A stretch of DNA of 64,000 bases from CAWKDG01 sp963848355. Its GTDB lineage: Bacteria > Actinomycetota > Acidimicrobiia > Acidimicrobiales > UBA8190. The position numbers and the translations under genes were made by a program. Under the pieces are notes generated by a model that did no database searches, was not told where the DNA came from, and saw nothing but the letters and a program-made list of their open reading frames with translations. Of this stretch, positions 26,843 through 36,065 are shown piece by piece. Where the stretch lies: positions 1 through 64,000 of the forward strand of contig CAWKDG010000002.1 in NCBI GenBank assembly GCA_963848355.1. The letters are read 5' to 3'. Positions within the stretch are counted from its first letter, which is position 1; every line of letters begins with the position of its first letter.

Positions 26843-27627
26843 CGCATCGCGGGGCGTGGCACCGGTGGTGGCCGCCTTCGATTTCGACGGGACGCTCACG
26901 CGGGGGCAGCGTCTGGCCCTTCCTCGTCGCCGTGCGCGGACGACGCCAGGTGGCCCTGGCCGCTGTGGCCGTAGCGGGCAGGCTGGCGGCGGGCGCCCTC
27001 CTCGGCGGTCGCTACGCCGACGACGCCAAGGAGGCCCTCTTCCGCCGCACCCTGGGGGGCCTTCCCGTCGAGGAGTTCGCGTCGCGCGCCGCCGTCTTCG
27101 GGCCGGCCCACTACCGCCGCCACGCCCGGGCCGACGTCCGGGCCCGGCTCGAGTGGCACCGCGCCCGCGGTGATCGCCTGGCCATCGTCTCCGCCTCGCT
27201 CGAGTGCTACCTGATCCCCGTGGCGGAGGAGCTCGGCGTCGACACGGTGGTCGCCACCCGCCTGGCTGTCGGTGGCGACGGCCGCCTCACCGGTGCCTAC
27301 GCGGGCCGCAACTGTCGCGGCCACGAGAAGCTGGCGCGCCTGCGGCGCTGGATGGCCGACACCACCGCTGCGACCGCCATCACCAGTGTCCTGTGGGCCT
27401 ACGGCAACAGCGCCGGCGACCGCCAGCTGCTCGGGGGGGCCGACGTCGGTGTCGACGTCGGCCGTCTCGGTCGCCTGGGGGCGCTGCGGTCGTTCCCGCG
27501 CCTGGCCGACCTGGGAGACGACGACGGTGCCGGTATCGCGGCCGGGAGCGGTCTCGTCACCAGGTCCGGCGGAAGAAGTGGTACGTCCTCGGCAGAATGG
27601 CCCGAAAGACGGTGGCGGCGTCGATGA
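26832..27627 (+). CDS. HAD-IB (SerB-like) phosphatase with one-base frameshift
   Basis: ATG 26832 overlaps the crotonase stop. The first frame gives the catalytic motif FDFDGTLTRG. The continuation SVWPFLVAVRGRRQ, then VSASLECYLIPVAEELG (motif II Ser) and YAGRNCRGHEKLARLRRW, lies in the next frame to 27627. Removing one G from the G5 run at 26902-26906 joins them. HAD-IB enzymes dephosphorylate phosphoserine or phospholipid-type substrates. The break is likely a homopolymer sequencing error. The C-terminal tail overlaps the convergent SDR by 71 bases. Confidence 0.8.
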
Positions 27628-28354
27628 GACGCGAGGCGCTGATCTCGACGGTCCGCCCCCCCACGCGGTCGAGGACGAGACGCGCCACCTCCTCCTCGGT
27701 CCGGCGCGTGAGGCGCGGCGGGGCCCGCAACCCCCGCCCGATGGCGTCGCGGCCCATGGCCGTCGGCATCCACGCCGGGTACACCACGTGCATCCGCACA
27801 CCACGGGGGGCCACCCGGAAGCTGACGCTCTCGGTGAAGGCCGACAGCGCCGCCTTCGACGCCGGGTAGATCCCCGGTCCCGGCGAGGGCAGGCGCCCGC
27901 CGTCGGACGACACGTTGACCACGATCCCCGTCCCCCGGTCGATCATCCCCGGGAGTACGGCCAGGGTGCCGGCCACGGCGGCGAAGAGATTGACGTCGAA
28001 GGTGTGGCGGACGTCGTCCATCGTCATCGCGGCCAACCGGATCCCGGGATCGGTCGCCGCGTTGTTCACGAGGACGTCGATCCGGCCCCGGGTCTTCTCC
28101 ACCTCGGCCAGCACCGCCGTCCAGGCGGCCGTGTCGGCCACGTCGCAGACGACGGTGGCCGACTCCTCGGACCGCTCCCGCAGGTCGGTCTCGATCTCGC
28201 CGAGGTGATCGGCGCGGTGGGCGACGGCCGTCACCAGGGCACCGGCGCCGGCCAGATCGAGAGCGAGGCGCCGTCCGAGGCCCGACGAGGCGCCCGAGAC
28301 GACGGCGACCTTCCCGCCGTAGCGCCCGCCGGGGGCCGGCCGCCGGGCCCTCAT
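27557..28354 (-). CDS. Short-chain dehydrogenase/reductase
   Basis: 265 residues. SDR motifs are VVSGASSGLGRRLA, NNAATDPG, VSSDGGR and the catalytic YPASKAAL. The C-terminal part (TYHFFRRTW) is aromatic and basic, as in membrane-associated SDRs. The start at 28354 overlaps the end of the secreted SpoIID gene region, which is upstream on the same strand. Substrate unknown. Confidence 0.9.
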   Translation of the reverse strand: MRARRPAPGGRYGGKVAVVSGASSGLGRRLALDLAGAGALVTAVAHRADHLGEIETDLRERSEESATVVCDVADTAAWTAVLAEVEKTRGRIDVLVNNAATDPGIRLAAMTMDDVRHTFDVNLFAAVAGTLAVLPGMIDRGTGIVVNVSSDGGRLPSPGPGIYPASKAALSAFTESVSFRVAPRGVRMHVVYPAWMPTAMGRDAIGRGLRAPPRLTRRTEEEVARLVLDRVGGRTVEISASRLIDAATVFRAILPRTYHFFRRTW

Positions 28355-28381
28355 GCGACACCGGGCCTCACCACGGCGCGG

Positions 28382-30546
28382 TCAGCCGGGCGCTTGGGGA
28401 ACGAGGGCACCACCGACGAGACGACCGCTGTAGCCGGGGACCTGGCCGGCGACGTCGCCGAACTGCGGGGCGTCGCCGAAGCCCACCGCCTGCCCGTCGG
28501 AGGTGACGACGATGTAGCCGTTCCCGGTGGCGGTGGCGAGGACGGCGACAGCGGTGGCACGCAACCCGATGCCGGGCAACGACCCCTCGTACGGCGCGTC
28601 ACCGAAGGAGAAGATCCCGCCGTCGGCACCGACCAGCCAGTAGCCGCCGCCGTCGGGGGTGGCCGCCATCCCCACGATGGGGGCGTCGAGGTGCTGGCCG
28701 CCCATCGACCCGTGGAAGGCGGCGTCGCCGAAGGAGAAGATCCCGCCGTCGGCGGCCACCGTCCAGTAGCCGCCGCCGTCGGCGGTCGGGGCCATTCCCA
28801 CCATGGGGGCGTCGAGATGTCTCCCCCCATCGACCCGTGGAAGGCGGCGTCGCCGAAGGAGAAGATCCCGCCGTCGGAGGCCACCGTCCAGTAGCCGCCG
28901 CCGTCGGTGGTGGCCGCCATCCCCACCATGGGGGCGTCGAGATGTCTCCCCCCCATCGACCCGTGGAAGGCGGCGTCGCCGAAGGAGAAGATCCCGCCGT
29001 CGGAGGCCACCGTCCAGTAGCCGCCGGCGTCGGTGGTGGCCGCCATCCCCACCATGGGGGCGTCGAGGAACTTCCCGCCCATCGACCCGTCGAAACCGGC
29101 GTTCCCGTAGGAGAAGATCCCGCCGTCGTTCGCCACCAACCAGTAGCCGGCGATCCCCCCGCTCGGTTGCCCCTCCACCGAGAACCAGTTCGACAGGGCC
29201 CCGCCGGGGCCGAAGGAGGAGAAGTCGGCGGCGAAGGCGTTCCCGGTGAGCGTCACCGTCTGGGCCGAGCCTTCGAGGGACATCTGGAGCACGCGGCCGC
29301 CGGAGTCACCGAGTCCGTTGCGCTGCGAGATGTCGACCGAGACGAGCGTGCCGAGTTGGGGGAACTTGGCCGTGATGGCCGAGACGGGGACGGAGACCGT
29401 GTAGGAGTGATACGGGTTGCAGGCGCCGGCGATGCAGATCGAGTCGCCGGCGTCGGGCACGGCCGTGAAGATGCCGGGGGCGGTGTACCCCCCCGTCGAC
29501 GCCGAGTACTGCGTCAGCGCCGGGACACCAGGCGCCATGAGGACGGCCTGGCCGGCCGTGTCGGTCGTGGCGGCGTCGGTGATGGCGGTCTCGTTCTCGA
29601 TGCCGGGATAGTTCTGGCAGGCCGTCGTGTCGCAGATGGTGGCGTAGCCGAAGTACCCGCCGGCGGCGGCGGTGGCCAGGACGTACGAGCGGGCGGCGAC
29701 GGCCTGGGCCTCGAGTTCCTGGAACCCCCACGCTTCACCCTGGGGACCGGCTGATCCCAACGTCCCCCACGACGCCGGCGACTCCGAAGGGGTCACGTCG
29801 GCGACGTACTGTCCGAGAGGTAGGACGTTGACGGTACGGGCCTGGTCCGCCGAGTTCACTGTTCCCTCGATGCTCCCGCGCACCGAGATGTTGGTGGGTA
29901 GCTGGCACAACTGCAGCACCTCGTTGGACAGGTTCCCGTCGCTCGGGAAAGGCTCGGCTCCGGGCACCGCCGTCGGCGTCAACACGCCAGTCTTCACCGG
30001 AGTGCCCCAGTTGCCGTTCCCTCCACATCCACCGCTGCTCGTTTCCACGTTCCACGTGTTGGTGCCCGCGATGAGTTGGAAACGCGCTGCCCAGCCAGCG
30101 GGCAGAGCGATGCCGGCGGCCGTGAACGGCGAGGCTGAAGACACGATGACGTCGTCGCCTGCGTTCTCGATGAGGGCCACCTCGACCGGGGTGGTGGTGT
30201 CGTTGAAGCTCGTCGGGGACGTGGCCACCGTCGTCGGTCCCCCCGCGCTCAGCGTCCCGTAGTAGTGCTCGAGGATCGCCGTGTAGCTCGTCCCCGTCAC
30301 GGCGTAGCCGAGCGCACCCCACTGCCCCATCCCCACCCCCCCGCCGAAGCCGTGGACCTGGAGGGTGACGTCCGGGTACGGGTAGGCCGACGCCGGCGGC
30401 GCGGGGAGCGCCACCACCGAGGCGGCGGCGACCACGACGAGACCGGCGAAAACGGAGGCGCGGCGACGCGGCGACGCGAAAACGGGGAGGCGGAGGAAAC
30501 CGATGACGTCGAGCCTACCGGCGCCCCGCCCCCGTTCCGGGGACAC
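28382..30546 (-). CDS. Secreted SpoIID/LytB-like protein with six-fold DGGIFSFGDA repeats, frameshifted
   Basis: From GTG 30546: a signal-like segment (SVFAGLVVVAAASVVALPAPP), then a SpoIID/LytB-type domain. HGFGGGVGMGQWGALGYA and QELEAQAVAARSYVLA (about residues 270-285) are the conserved core. SpoIID-related domains act on peptidoglycan glycan strands. The C-terminal third has six repeats like YWTVASDGGIFSFGDAAFHGSMGG. After the third repeat the frame breaks: a C6 run at 28823-28828 should be C7, as in the copy near 28948. The last repeats then continue in the other frame to 28382. Likely cell-surface. Confidence 0.85.
28680..29110 (-). repeat. About 120-bp tandem repeats coding propeller blades
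   Basis: Nearly identical units of about 123 bp (shared start CCGAAGGAGAAGATCCCGCC) recur at about 28726, 28852 and 28978, with a diverged copy near 29107. They encode the DGGIFSFGDA repeats. High identity implies recent duplication or gene conversion, and makes this stretch prone to assembly error. Confidence 0.8.
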
Positions 30547-30662
30547 CCCGGCGTCCTCCCAGCAGGGTCAAGGAACCGCTGGTAGCGTGCCCCGAAGCGG
30601 GCGGGGGCCCAGTCATCGCACCGGCCACCGACGTCGTCTGGCACGCGTCAGAGGAGCCGCCG

Positions 30663-32057
30663 GTGAACGTGGGAACGCTCGGCCGCGAGAACCTGAGACA
30701 GGTCTCCCACCTCCACCGCGACTCGGTGCGGGGTTGGTCGACGGGCCCGACCTCGTGGCTGCGCTCCCCCACCCTGGCCGCGTCCCTCGTGATCGGGGTG
30801 GTGACCTTCGTCCTGCGCCTCTCCTACGGGGCGTCGCGGCCCACCGACGCCACCGCCTCGCAGTACGTCCTCGGCTCCGAGCACTTCGACGTCACCCGCG
30901 GCGCCCCGCCCGCGCCCGGCGCGTGGCTCTTCGTGGCCGCCGGCCACGCCGTCCATGTCGTGCTCGGCACGAGCCCCGTCCACAGCCTCGTCCTCCTCGC
31001 CGCCCTGGCGTCGGCCGCGGCGGCCGCCCTCACCTGCGTGGCCGGCACCGCCCTCGGTGGACGCTGGGTCGGCATCGCCGCCGCCGCCCTCGTGGCCTCC
31101 GCCCCCGTCTCGTGGTTCGCCGGCGCCACCGTCTCGACCTACAGCGTCGACGCGCTGCTCGCTGCCCTTCTCGTCGTCCTGGCCCACCGGGCCGAGCCCT
31201 ACCGCGTCCACGGGGTGGTGGCCGTTGCCGCCGTCGGGCTCGGCGCCGGGGTGCGCCTGTCGGTCGTTCCCGAGTTCGCCCTCCTGGCCGCCATCGTCGT
31301 GGTGGCGAGCGTGCGGACGGTCGGGCAGCTGCTCACCGTCATCGTCGCCGCCGTCTCTTCGGTGGCGGTATGGGCCGTCCCCGTGGCCCTCGTCCAACGG
31401 GGCGGGCTCCACGCGTGGCTCCACGCCGTGCGCGTCGAGGTCTCGCACGCCGCCCACGCCTCGTCGGTCTTCGTGGCGCCGTCGCACGCCGCCGTCACCA
31501 ACATCGGCACCTTCGGGGGGTGGTCTCTCGTGACCCTCGCTCCCCTGTTCGTCGTGTCCGTGCTCGCCGTCGTCGTCCTGGCCGTCGCCCGCATCGCCAC
31601 CCGCCAGCCCGGAGGGAACGCCTCGTTGCGGATCTGGAGCACCGCGCCCGAGCCCCGCGACCGGATCGAACGCCCCTGGTACCAGGGGACGGGCGCCATC
31701 CTCGGCGCCGCCCTCGTCCCCCCCGTGGCCGTCGTGACCCTCGGGCAGTTCACCGCCGGCGGAGCCGTCTTGTCGTACCTGGTCCCGGCGACCGTGCTCC
31801 TGCTCCTCCCGGTGGCCCGCCTCCTGCACCACCGGGCCCGGGGCGTGCGACAGGTGGCCGCGGTCGTCACCACCGTCCTCGTCCTCGGCGCCGTCGTCGT
31901 CAACGTGCAGCGCTTCGTCGCCGCTCCCGGCATCCTGCCGGCGAACGTGGCCCGCCACTACCCCGGTCTCTGGATCTCGAAGGCCCGGTACCAGTCCCCC
32001 TACGCCGACACGGCCGACACCATCCGCGCCGCCGACCGCGACGCATCTCGGCGATAG
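30663..32057 (+). CDS. Multi-spanning membrane protein, GT-C-like
   Basis: 464 residues from GTG 30663. At least nine hydrophobic segments (LAASLVIGVVTFVLRLSY, SLVLLAALASAAAAAL, IAAAALVASAPVSWFAG and so on). The short loop VLGSEHFDVTRGAPPAPGAW after the first segment is like the first loop of GT-C enzymes and DUF2723 proteins. Such proteins transfer sugars from polyprenyl carriers on the outer side of the membrane. Its position between a cell-wall protein and the polysaccharide exporter agrees. No catalytic pair is certain. Confidence 0.7.
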   Translation: MNVGTLGRENLRQVSHLHRDSVRGWSTGPTSWLRSPTLAASLVIGVVTFVLRLSYGASRPTDATASQYVLGSEHFDVTRGAPPAPGAWLFVAAGHAVHVVLGTSPVHSLVLLAALASAAAAALTCVAGTALGGRWVGIAAAALVASAPVSWFAGATVSTYSVDALLAALLVVLAHRAEPYRVHGVVAVAAVGLGAGVRLSVVPEFALLAAIVVVASVRTVGQLLTVIVAAVSSVAVWAVPVALVQRGGLHAWLHAVRVEVSHAAHASSVFVAPSHAAVTNIGTFGGWSLVTLAPLFVVSVLAVVVLAVARIATRQPGGNASLRIWSTAPEPRDRIERPWYQGTGAILGAALVPPVAVVTLGQFTAGGAVLSYLVPATVLLLLPVARLLHHRARGVRQVAAVVTTVLVLGAVVVNVQRFVAAPGILPANVARHYPGLWISKARYQSPYADTADTIRAADRDASRR

Positions 32058-32069
32058 GCGGCCGGCTCG

Positions 32070-33281
32070 TCAGCTGAGACTGGGCGTGCGGATCTCGACG
32101 CGGAGCTCGAAGGCGACGAAGCCTCGGGCTCGACCCGGGTTCATCACTTCGAAGGCCAGAAGCTCGCGCCGGTCGAAGACGATCCCCAGACGGCTCTTCA
32201 GGTCGACGGCCACGGTGTAGGACCCGTCGAGGAAGGGGACGTGGTCGAAGATCAGGTCGGCTCGGCCGCTGCCCACGGGGACGTCGAAGTGCTGGTCGAG
32301 GACCTCGGTGTCGGAGGCGAAGAGCAGCTCACCGGACTGGTTGTGGACCTCCACGGCGATCACCAGGTCCGGCACCGGCTCGATGGCCTCGAAGTCGATG
32401 TGGACGGTCAGCGGCTCGCCCGGGAGCAGGTGGTGCCTCGTCCCCGTGCCCGGGTGCTCGAGGTCGACAGAGCTGATGCTCACGGGCCGATAGGCCGGGA
32501 CCTCCAATGCGGGCTCGGAGGCGGTGATGGCCGACCCCGGGGCCAAGGTCAGGAGGTGGTCGTGGTAGATCTTCACGGCCTCGGCGGAGGAGGCGTAGCC
32601 GAGCATCTCGCCCGAGCTCAGCACCACGGCCCGGTCGCAGATGAGGCGGACGAGATCGGGTGAGTGGGTCACGAACAAGATTGTCCGCCCGTCGTCCTGG
32701 AACTCCTTGATGCGGCCCATGCACTTGCGCTGGAAATTCTCGTCGCCCACGGCCAGCACCTCGTCGACCACCAGAATGTCGGGATCGACGTTCACGGCCA
32801 CGGCGAAGCCGAGGCGGACGTACATCCCCGACGAGTAGTACTTCACCTGGTTGTCGATGAAGTTCTCCAGTTCGGCGAAGGCCACGATCTCGTCGAAGCG
32901 ACTCTCCACCTCGTGGGTGGACAGGCCCAGGAGCGACGCGTTCAGGAAGATGTTCTCCCGACCCGACAGCTCTGGCTGGAAGCCGGCACCCAGCTCGAGC
33001 AGAGCGGCCAACGCACCGCGCACGACGATCTTCCCCTGGGTGGGCTGCAGGATCCCTGACATGCATTTGAGCAGCGTCGACTTCCCCGAACCGTTGCGAC
33101 CCAGTATCCCGACGGTCTGACCCTCGGCCACCTCGAAGCTGATGTCCTTCAAAGCCCAGAAGTCCTCGTACGTGTTGTTCCCCAGATGGAGGACGCGCTC
33201 CTTCAACGAGTAGTACTTCTCGTGGTAGAGGCGGAATCTCTTCGAGACGTCGACGACGTCAACGGCGATCTTGGAAGTCAT
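32070..33281 (-). CDS. Wzt-type polysaccharide ABC transporter, ATP-binding protein
   Basis: 403 residues. Walker A is GILGRNGSGKSTLL, signature YYSSGMYVRLGFAVAV, Walker B DILVVDEVLAVGDE. The C-terminal 150 residues form an extra beta domain (LLPGEPLTVHIDFEAIEP, FDHVPFLDGSYTVAVDL) like the Wzt carbohydrate-binding domain that recognises the capped glycan end. With the permease gene seven bases upstream it makes the exporter for lipid-linked O-antigen/teichoic-type glycans. It anchors the functional reading of the whole 30-48 kb cluster. Confidence 0.93.
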   Translation of the reverse strand: MTSKIAVDVVDVSKRFRLYHEKYYSLKERVLHLGNNTYEDFWALKDISFEVAEGQTVGILGRNGSGKSTLLKCMSGILQPTQGKIVVRGALAALLELGAGFQPELSGRENIFLNASLLGLSTHEVESRFDEIVAFAELENFIDNQVKYYSSGMYVRLGFAVAVNVDPDILVVDEVLAVGDENFQRKCMGRIKEFQDDGRTILFVTHSPDLVRLICDRAVVLSSGEMLGYASSAEAVKIYHDHLLTLAPGSAITASEPALEVPAYRPVSISSVDLEHPGTGTRHHLLPGEPLTVHIDFEAIEPVPDLVIAVEVHNQSGELLFASDTEVLDQHFDVPVGSGRADLIFDHVPFLDGSYTVAVDLKSRLGIVFDRRELLAFEVMNPGRARGFVAFELRVEIRTPSLS

Positions 33282-33288
33282 GACCGGC

Positions 33289-34416
33289 TCAGAGCTCTTC
33301 GGCGAAGTTGCCCTCGAGGTGCCCGAACACGATGAGGGCGCCGAGGAAGAGAAGGATCGACACTCCGAGAACGGCCAGATCGGCGCCCACGTACCAGTGG
33401 AGCGGGTAGTGGGACATGACGGAGAGGGGGGCGTGGTAGGCCGGTTTTGTGCCGACGACCTTGTAGGTGTTCGGGCCTATGACCTTGGTTATCGGTGCCG
33501 CCGGCGTCAACTTGGTGGAGTGGGCGTTCCAGATGTTGTAGAAGACGCGTTGAAAGGTCATGACGACGGGGGTGACGGGGTTGGAGAAGTAGAGCCAGAT
33601 GAGCCTGGTATGGGGGATGTACAGGATCGTGTGCCGGCGCAGCGACTGCTGCACACGGCCGGAGAAGGCGTACACGGTGGGGATGGCCCAGAACCAGGCC
33701 ACCAGGAGCACCTCCACCAGGTGCTGGGTATCGCGCAGGTAGACGTTCACCGCCGACAGGAAGATGGCCAGTGCGCCGGCGAAGACGACGATAGCGGCCA
33801 GGGCCGGGATGAGCAGCCAGATCTCACTCCAAGCGGGCGAGTGGTGAAAGGCGATCATGAAGCCGATCATGACGAGGGACTGGTAGAAGAAATAGACGAA
33901 GGCAGAACCGACCGAGGCCAGGACCAAGATCTCGCGGGGGAACGCCACCTTCTTCACGATTCCGGCGTTGACGACGACCGAGACGGTGCCGGAGAGCAGT
34001 GCCGTCTGGTAGAGGTTCCAGACGAGCATGGCCGAGAACATGTAGATGACGAAGTAGGGGATCCCGTTGGGCAGGAAGTAGGTGAACAGGACGTAGAAGA
34101 CGGCCAGGGTGAGGGCGGGGTTGAGCATCGACCACAGGAAGCCGAGGACGGAGTTCTTGTACCTGACCTTGATCTCTTTACGGACCAGGAAGACGAAGAG
34201 CTCCCGGGCCCGCCACATCTCGATCAGCCGGAGCCGCACGCTCACCCGGGCCGAAACGGTCCGGGTGGGTTTGCTCCCCCGGGCCGCCACCCGGATGGCG
34301 CGGGCGGCGAGTTCCTCGTCGCGTTTCTGGCTGATGATGGTCGGAGTGCCGGATCCGTCGGGGACCGCTTCGCCGTCGGGTGACCGCGTCCCCGTGTCGG
34401 CGTGTACGTCTGTCAC
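33289..34416 (-). CDS. Wzm-type ABC-2 permease
   Basis: 375 residues from GTG 34416. A basic cytoplasmic N-terminus leads to about six hydrophobic segments (FLWSMLNPALTLAVFYVLFT, YFVIYMFSAMLVWNLYQTAL, VMIGFMIAFHHS, LALLAAIVV-type). REL-F-LVRKEIKVRYKNS is the ABC-2 coupling region. It forms the channel for the polymer with the Wzt-like ATPase. The C-terminus carries an unusual periplasmic-type insert before the last helix. Same-strand operon: clpP-like, permease, ATPase. Confidence 0.92.
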   Translation of the reverse strand: MTDVHADTGTRSPDGEAVPDGSGTPTIISQKRDEELAARAIRVAARGSKPTRTVSARVSVRLRLIEMWRARELFVFLVRKEIKVRYKNSVLGFLWSMLNPALTLAVFYVLFTYFLPNGIPYFVIYMFSAMLVWNLYQTALLSGTVSVVVNAGIVKKVAFPREILVLASVGSAFVYFFYQSLVMIGFMIAFHHSPAWSEIWLLIPALAAIVVFAGALAIFLSAVNVYLRDTQHLVEVLLVAWFWAIPTVYAFSGRVQQSLRRHTILYIPHTRLIWLYFSNPVTPVVMTFQRVFYNIWNAHSTKLTPAAPITKVIGPNTYKVVGTKPAYHAPLSVMSHYPLHWYVGADLAVLGVSILLFLGALIVFGHLEGNFAEEL

Positions 34417-34441
34417 TCGGGCTCCGATGCGACGGTGACGC

Positions 34442-35026
34442 TCAGGCGGAGGCGGGCTGGGCCGCCGAGTGTTCGATCACCCGGTCGATGAAGCCGTAGT
34501 CCTTGGCCTCTTCCGCCGTGAACCAACGGTCGCGGTCCGAGTCGGCTTCGATCCGCTCGATGGGCTGGCCGGTGTGGAAGGAGATCCGTTCGGCCATCAT
34601 CCGCTTCAGGTAGACGATCTGCTCGGCCTGGATGGCGATGTCGGTGGCCTGCCCCTGCATCTGGCCCGAGGGCTGATGCATCAGGATGCGGCTGTGGGGA
34701 AGGGCGAAGCGCTTGTTGGGGGCACCGGCGCACAGGAGGAACTGGCCCATGGACGCGGCGAGGCCGACGCAGATCGTGCTGACGTCGCAGCTCACGTACT
34801 GCATGGTGTCGTAGATGGCCAGGCCGTCGGTGACCGAACCACCCGGGGAGTTCACGTAGAGGTTGATGTCCTTCTCGGCATCCTCGGCGGCGAGGAGGAG
34901 GAGTTGGGCGCAGACCTGGTTGGCCACCGTCTCGTCGATGGCGCTGCCGAGGAAGATGATCCTCTCCTTGAGCAGGCGCTGGAAGACGTCGGCCGAGGCG
35001 AGGTCGGTTAGGTTGTTGGTCCGCAT
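34442..35026 (-). CDS. clpP: ATP-dependent Clp protease proteolytic subunit
   Basis: 194 residues from ATG 35026; an upstream ATG at 35083 adds 19 unconserved residues. ClpP1-like sequence: LLKERIIFLGSAIDE, NSPGGSVTDGLAIYDTMQ, catalytic Ser in GLAASMGQ (S92), His in ILMHQP (H117) and Asp in EADSDRDRWFTAEEA. It forms the tetradecameric chamber fed by ClpX/ClpC. It has no clpX or second clpP beside it and lies 25 bases before the polysaccharide permease, an unusual place. It may be an accessory ClpP. Family is certain; its use here is unclear. Confidence 0.95.
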   Translation of the reverse strand: MRTNNLTDLASADVFQRLLKERIIFLGSAIDETVANQVCAQLLLLAAEDAEKDINLYVNSPGGSVTDGLAIYDTMQYVSCDVSTICVGLAASMGQFLLCAGAPNKRFALPHSRILMHQPSGQMQGQATDIAIQAEQIVYLKRMMAERISFHTGQPIERIEADSDRDRWFTAEEAKDYGFIDRVIEHSAAQPASA

Positions 35027-35149
35027 GGATGGACCGGGGCCGGCGACCAGGGCAGACGAGGGGCGCGTGGAATGGGGAGCCATGCGCACGAGGCTACCCC
35101 GGATGCGGGCCGTGATCGGCCAGCCCTGCGCCCCCGCCGACCTCGTTCT

Positions 35150-36055
35150 ATGACACGGGGACAACCGTTCCGACGTCGATTCGGCACGAGGTCACGGAGC
35201 GTGCTGGCCGGACTGTCGGCGCCACGAGCCCTCTCCGTCGTCTACGAGCTCCTCCTGCACCGTGAACCCGACCCGGCCGGCGTGGCGTCGTATCTCCCCG
35301 GCCTCGAGGCCGGCACCATGTCGCCGGCCCAGCTGGCCGAATGGATCCTGTCGTCCGGGGAATGGTGGAACGGTGTGCCGTTCACCGAGCTCGGCGCATC
35401 GCTGCACTTCAGCCGGAGCATCTTCGTCCGCTCGCTCCCGCCGGCGCGCCACATCCTCGACCTGGGCGGCACCGCTCTCGGCGCCTCGCAAGGGGCCCTG
35501 GTGTTGATGGGCTACCCCTACCCCTTCGAACAGGTGGTGGTGGTCGACCTCCCTCAGGACGATCGCAACGACTTGTACAAGGAGGACCACGACCGACATG
35601 TCGTGGAGACGCCGCTCGGGCCCGTGCACTACCACTACCACTCGATGGCGGATCTCTCGTCCTACCCCGATGCGTCGTTCGACCTCGTCTACAGCGGGCA
35701 GAGCATCGAGCACGTGCCGGTGGCCGACGCCGACAAGGTGCTCACCGAGGTGGCCCGCGTCCTGCGCCCCGGGGGGTACCTGGCTCTCGACACCCCGAAC
35801 GCCACCGTCTGCCGTCTGCAGCAGCCCGGGTTCATCGACCCCGACCACGACCACGAGTACAGCCACGCCGAGATGGCCGACAAGCTCCGCTCGAGCGGTT
35901 TCGAGATCCTGGAGGCGAAGGGGCTCAACCACGCCGGTCGCAGCCTGGCCGCCGGAGAGTTCTCGATGACGGAGGTGGCGACACAGCGTGGCCTCTTCGC
36001 CGACATCGAGAGCTGTTACCTGTTGAGCTACCTGTGCCGCACGCCGGTCCCTTAG
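35150..36055 (+). CDS. DUF4214 plus SAM methyltransferase fusion
   Basis: 301 residues from ATG 35150. The N-terminal 60 residues (VVYELLLHREPDPAGVASYLPGLEAG) match DUF4214, a phycobilisome-linker-like helical domain common in glycan and surface-layer clusters. The methyltransferase follows with HILDLGGTALGAS, VVVVDLPQDD, SFDLVYSGQSIEHVPV and LRPGGYLALDTPN. Probably methylates a sugar or glycan terminus before export. RBS-linked to the next gene, which begins 10 bases later. The DUF4214 joining is inferred from the sequence pattern. Confidence 0.88.
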   Translation: MTRGQPFRRRFGTRSRSVLAGLSAPRALSVVYELLLHREPDPAGVASYLPGLEAGTMSPAQLAEWILSSGEWWNGVPFTELGASLHFSRSIFVRSLPPARHILDLGGTALGASQGALVLMGYPYPFEQVVVVDLPQDDRNDLYKEDHDRHVVETPLGPVHYHYHSMADLSSYPDASFDLVYSGQSIEHVPVADADKVLTEVARVLRPGGYLALDTPNATVCRLQQPGFIDPDHDHEYSHAEMADKLRSSGFEILEAKGLNHAGRSLAAGEFSMTEVATQRGLFADIESCYLLSYLCRTPVP

Positions 36056-36065
36056 AGGAGGTCCC

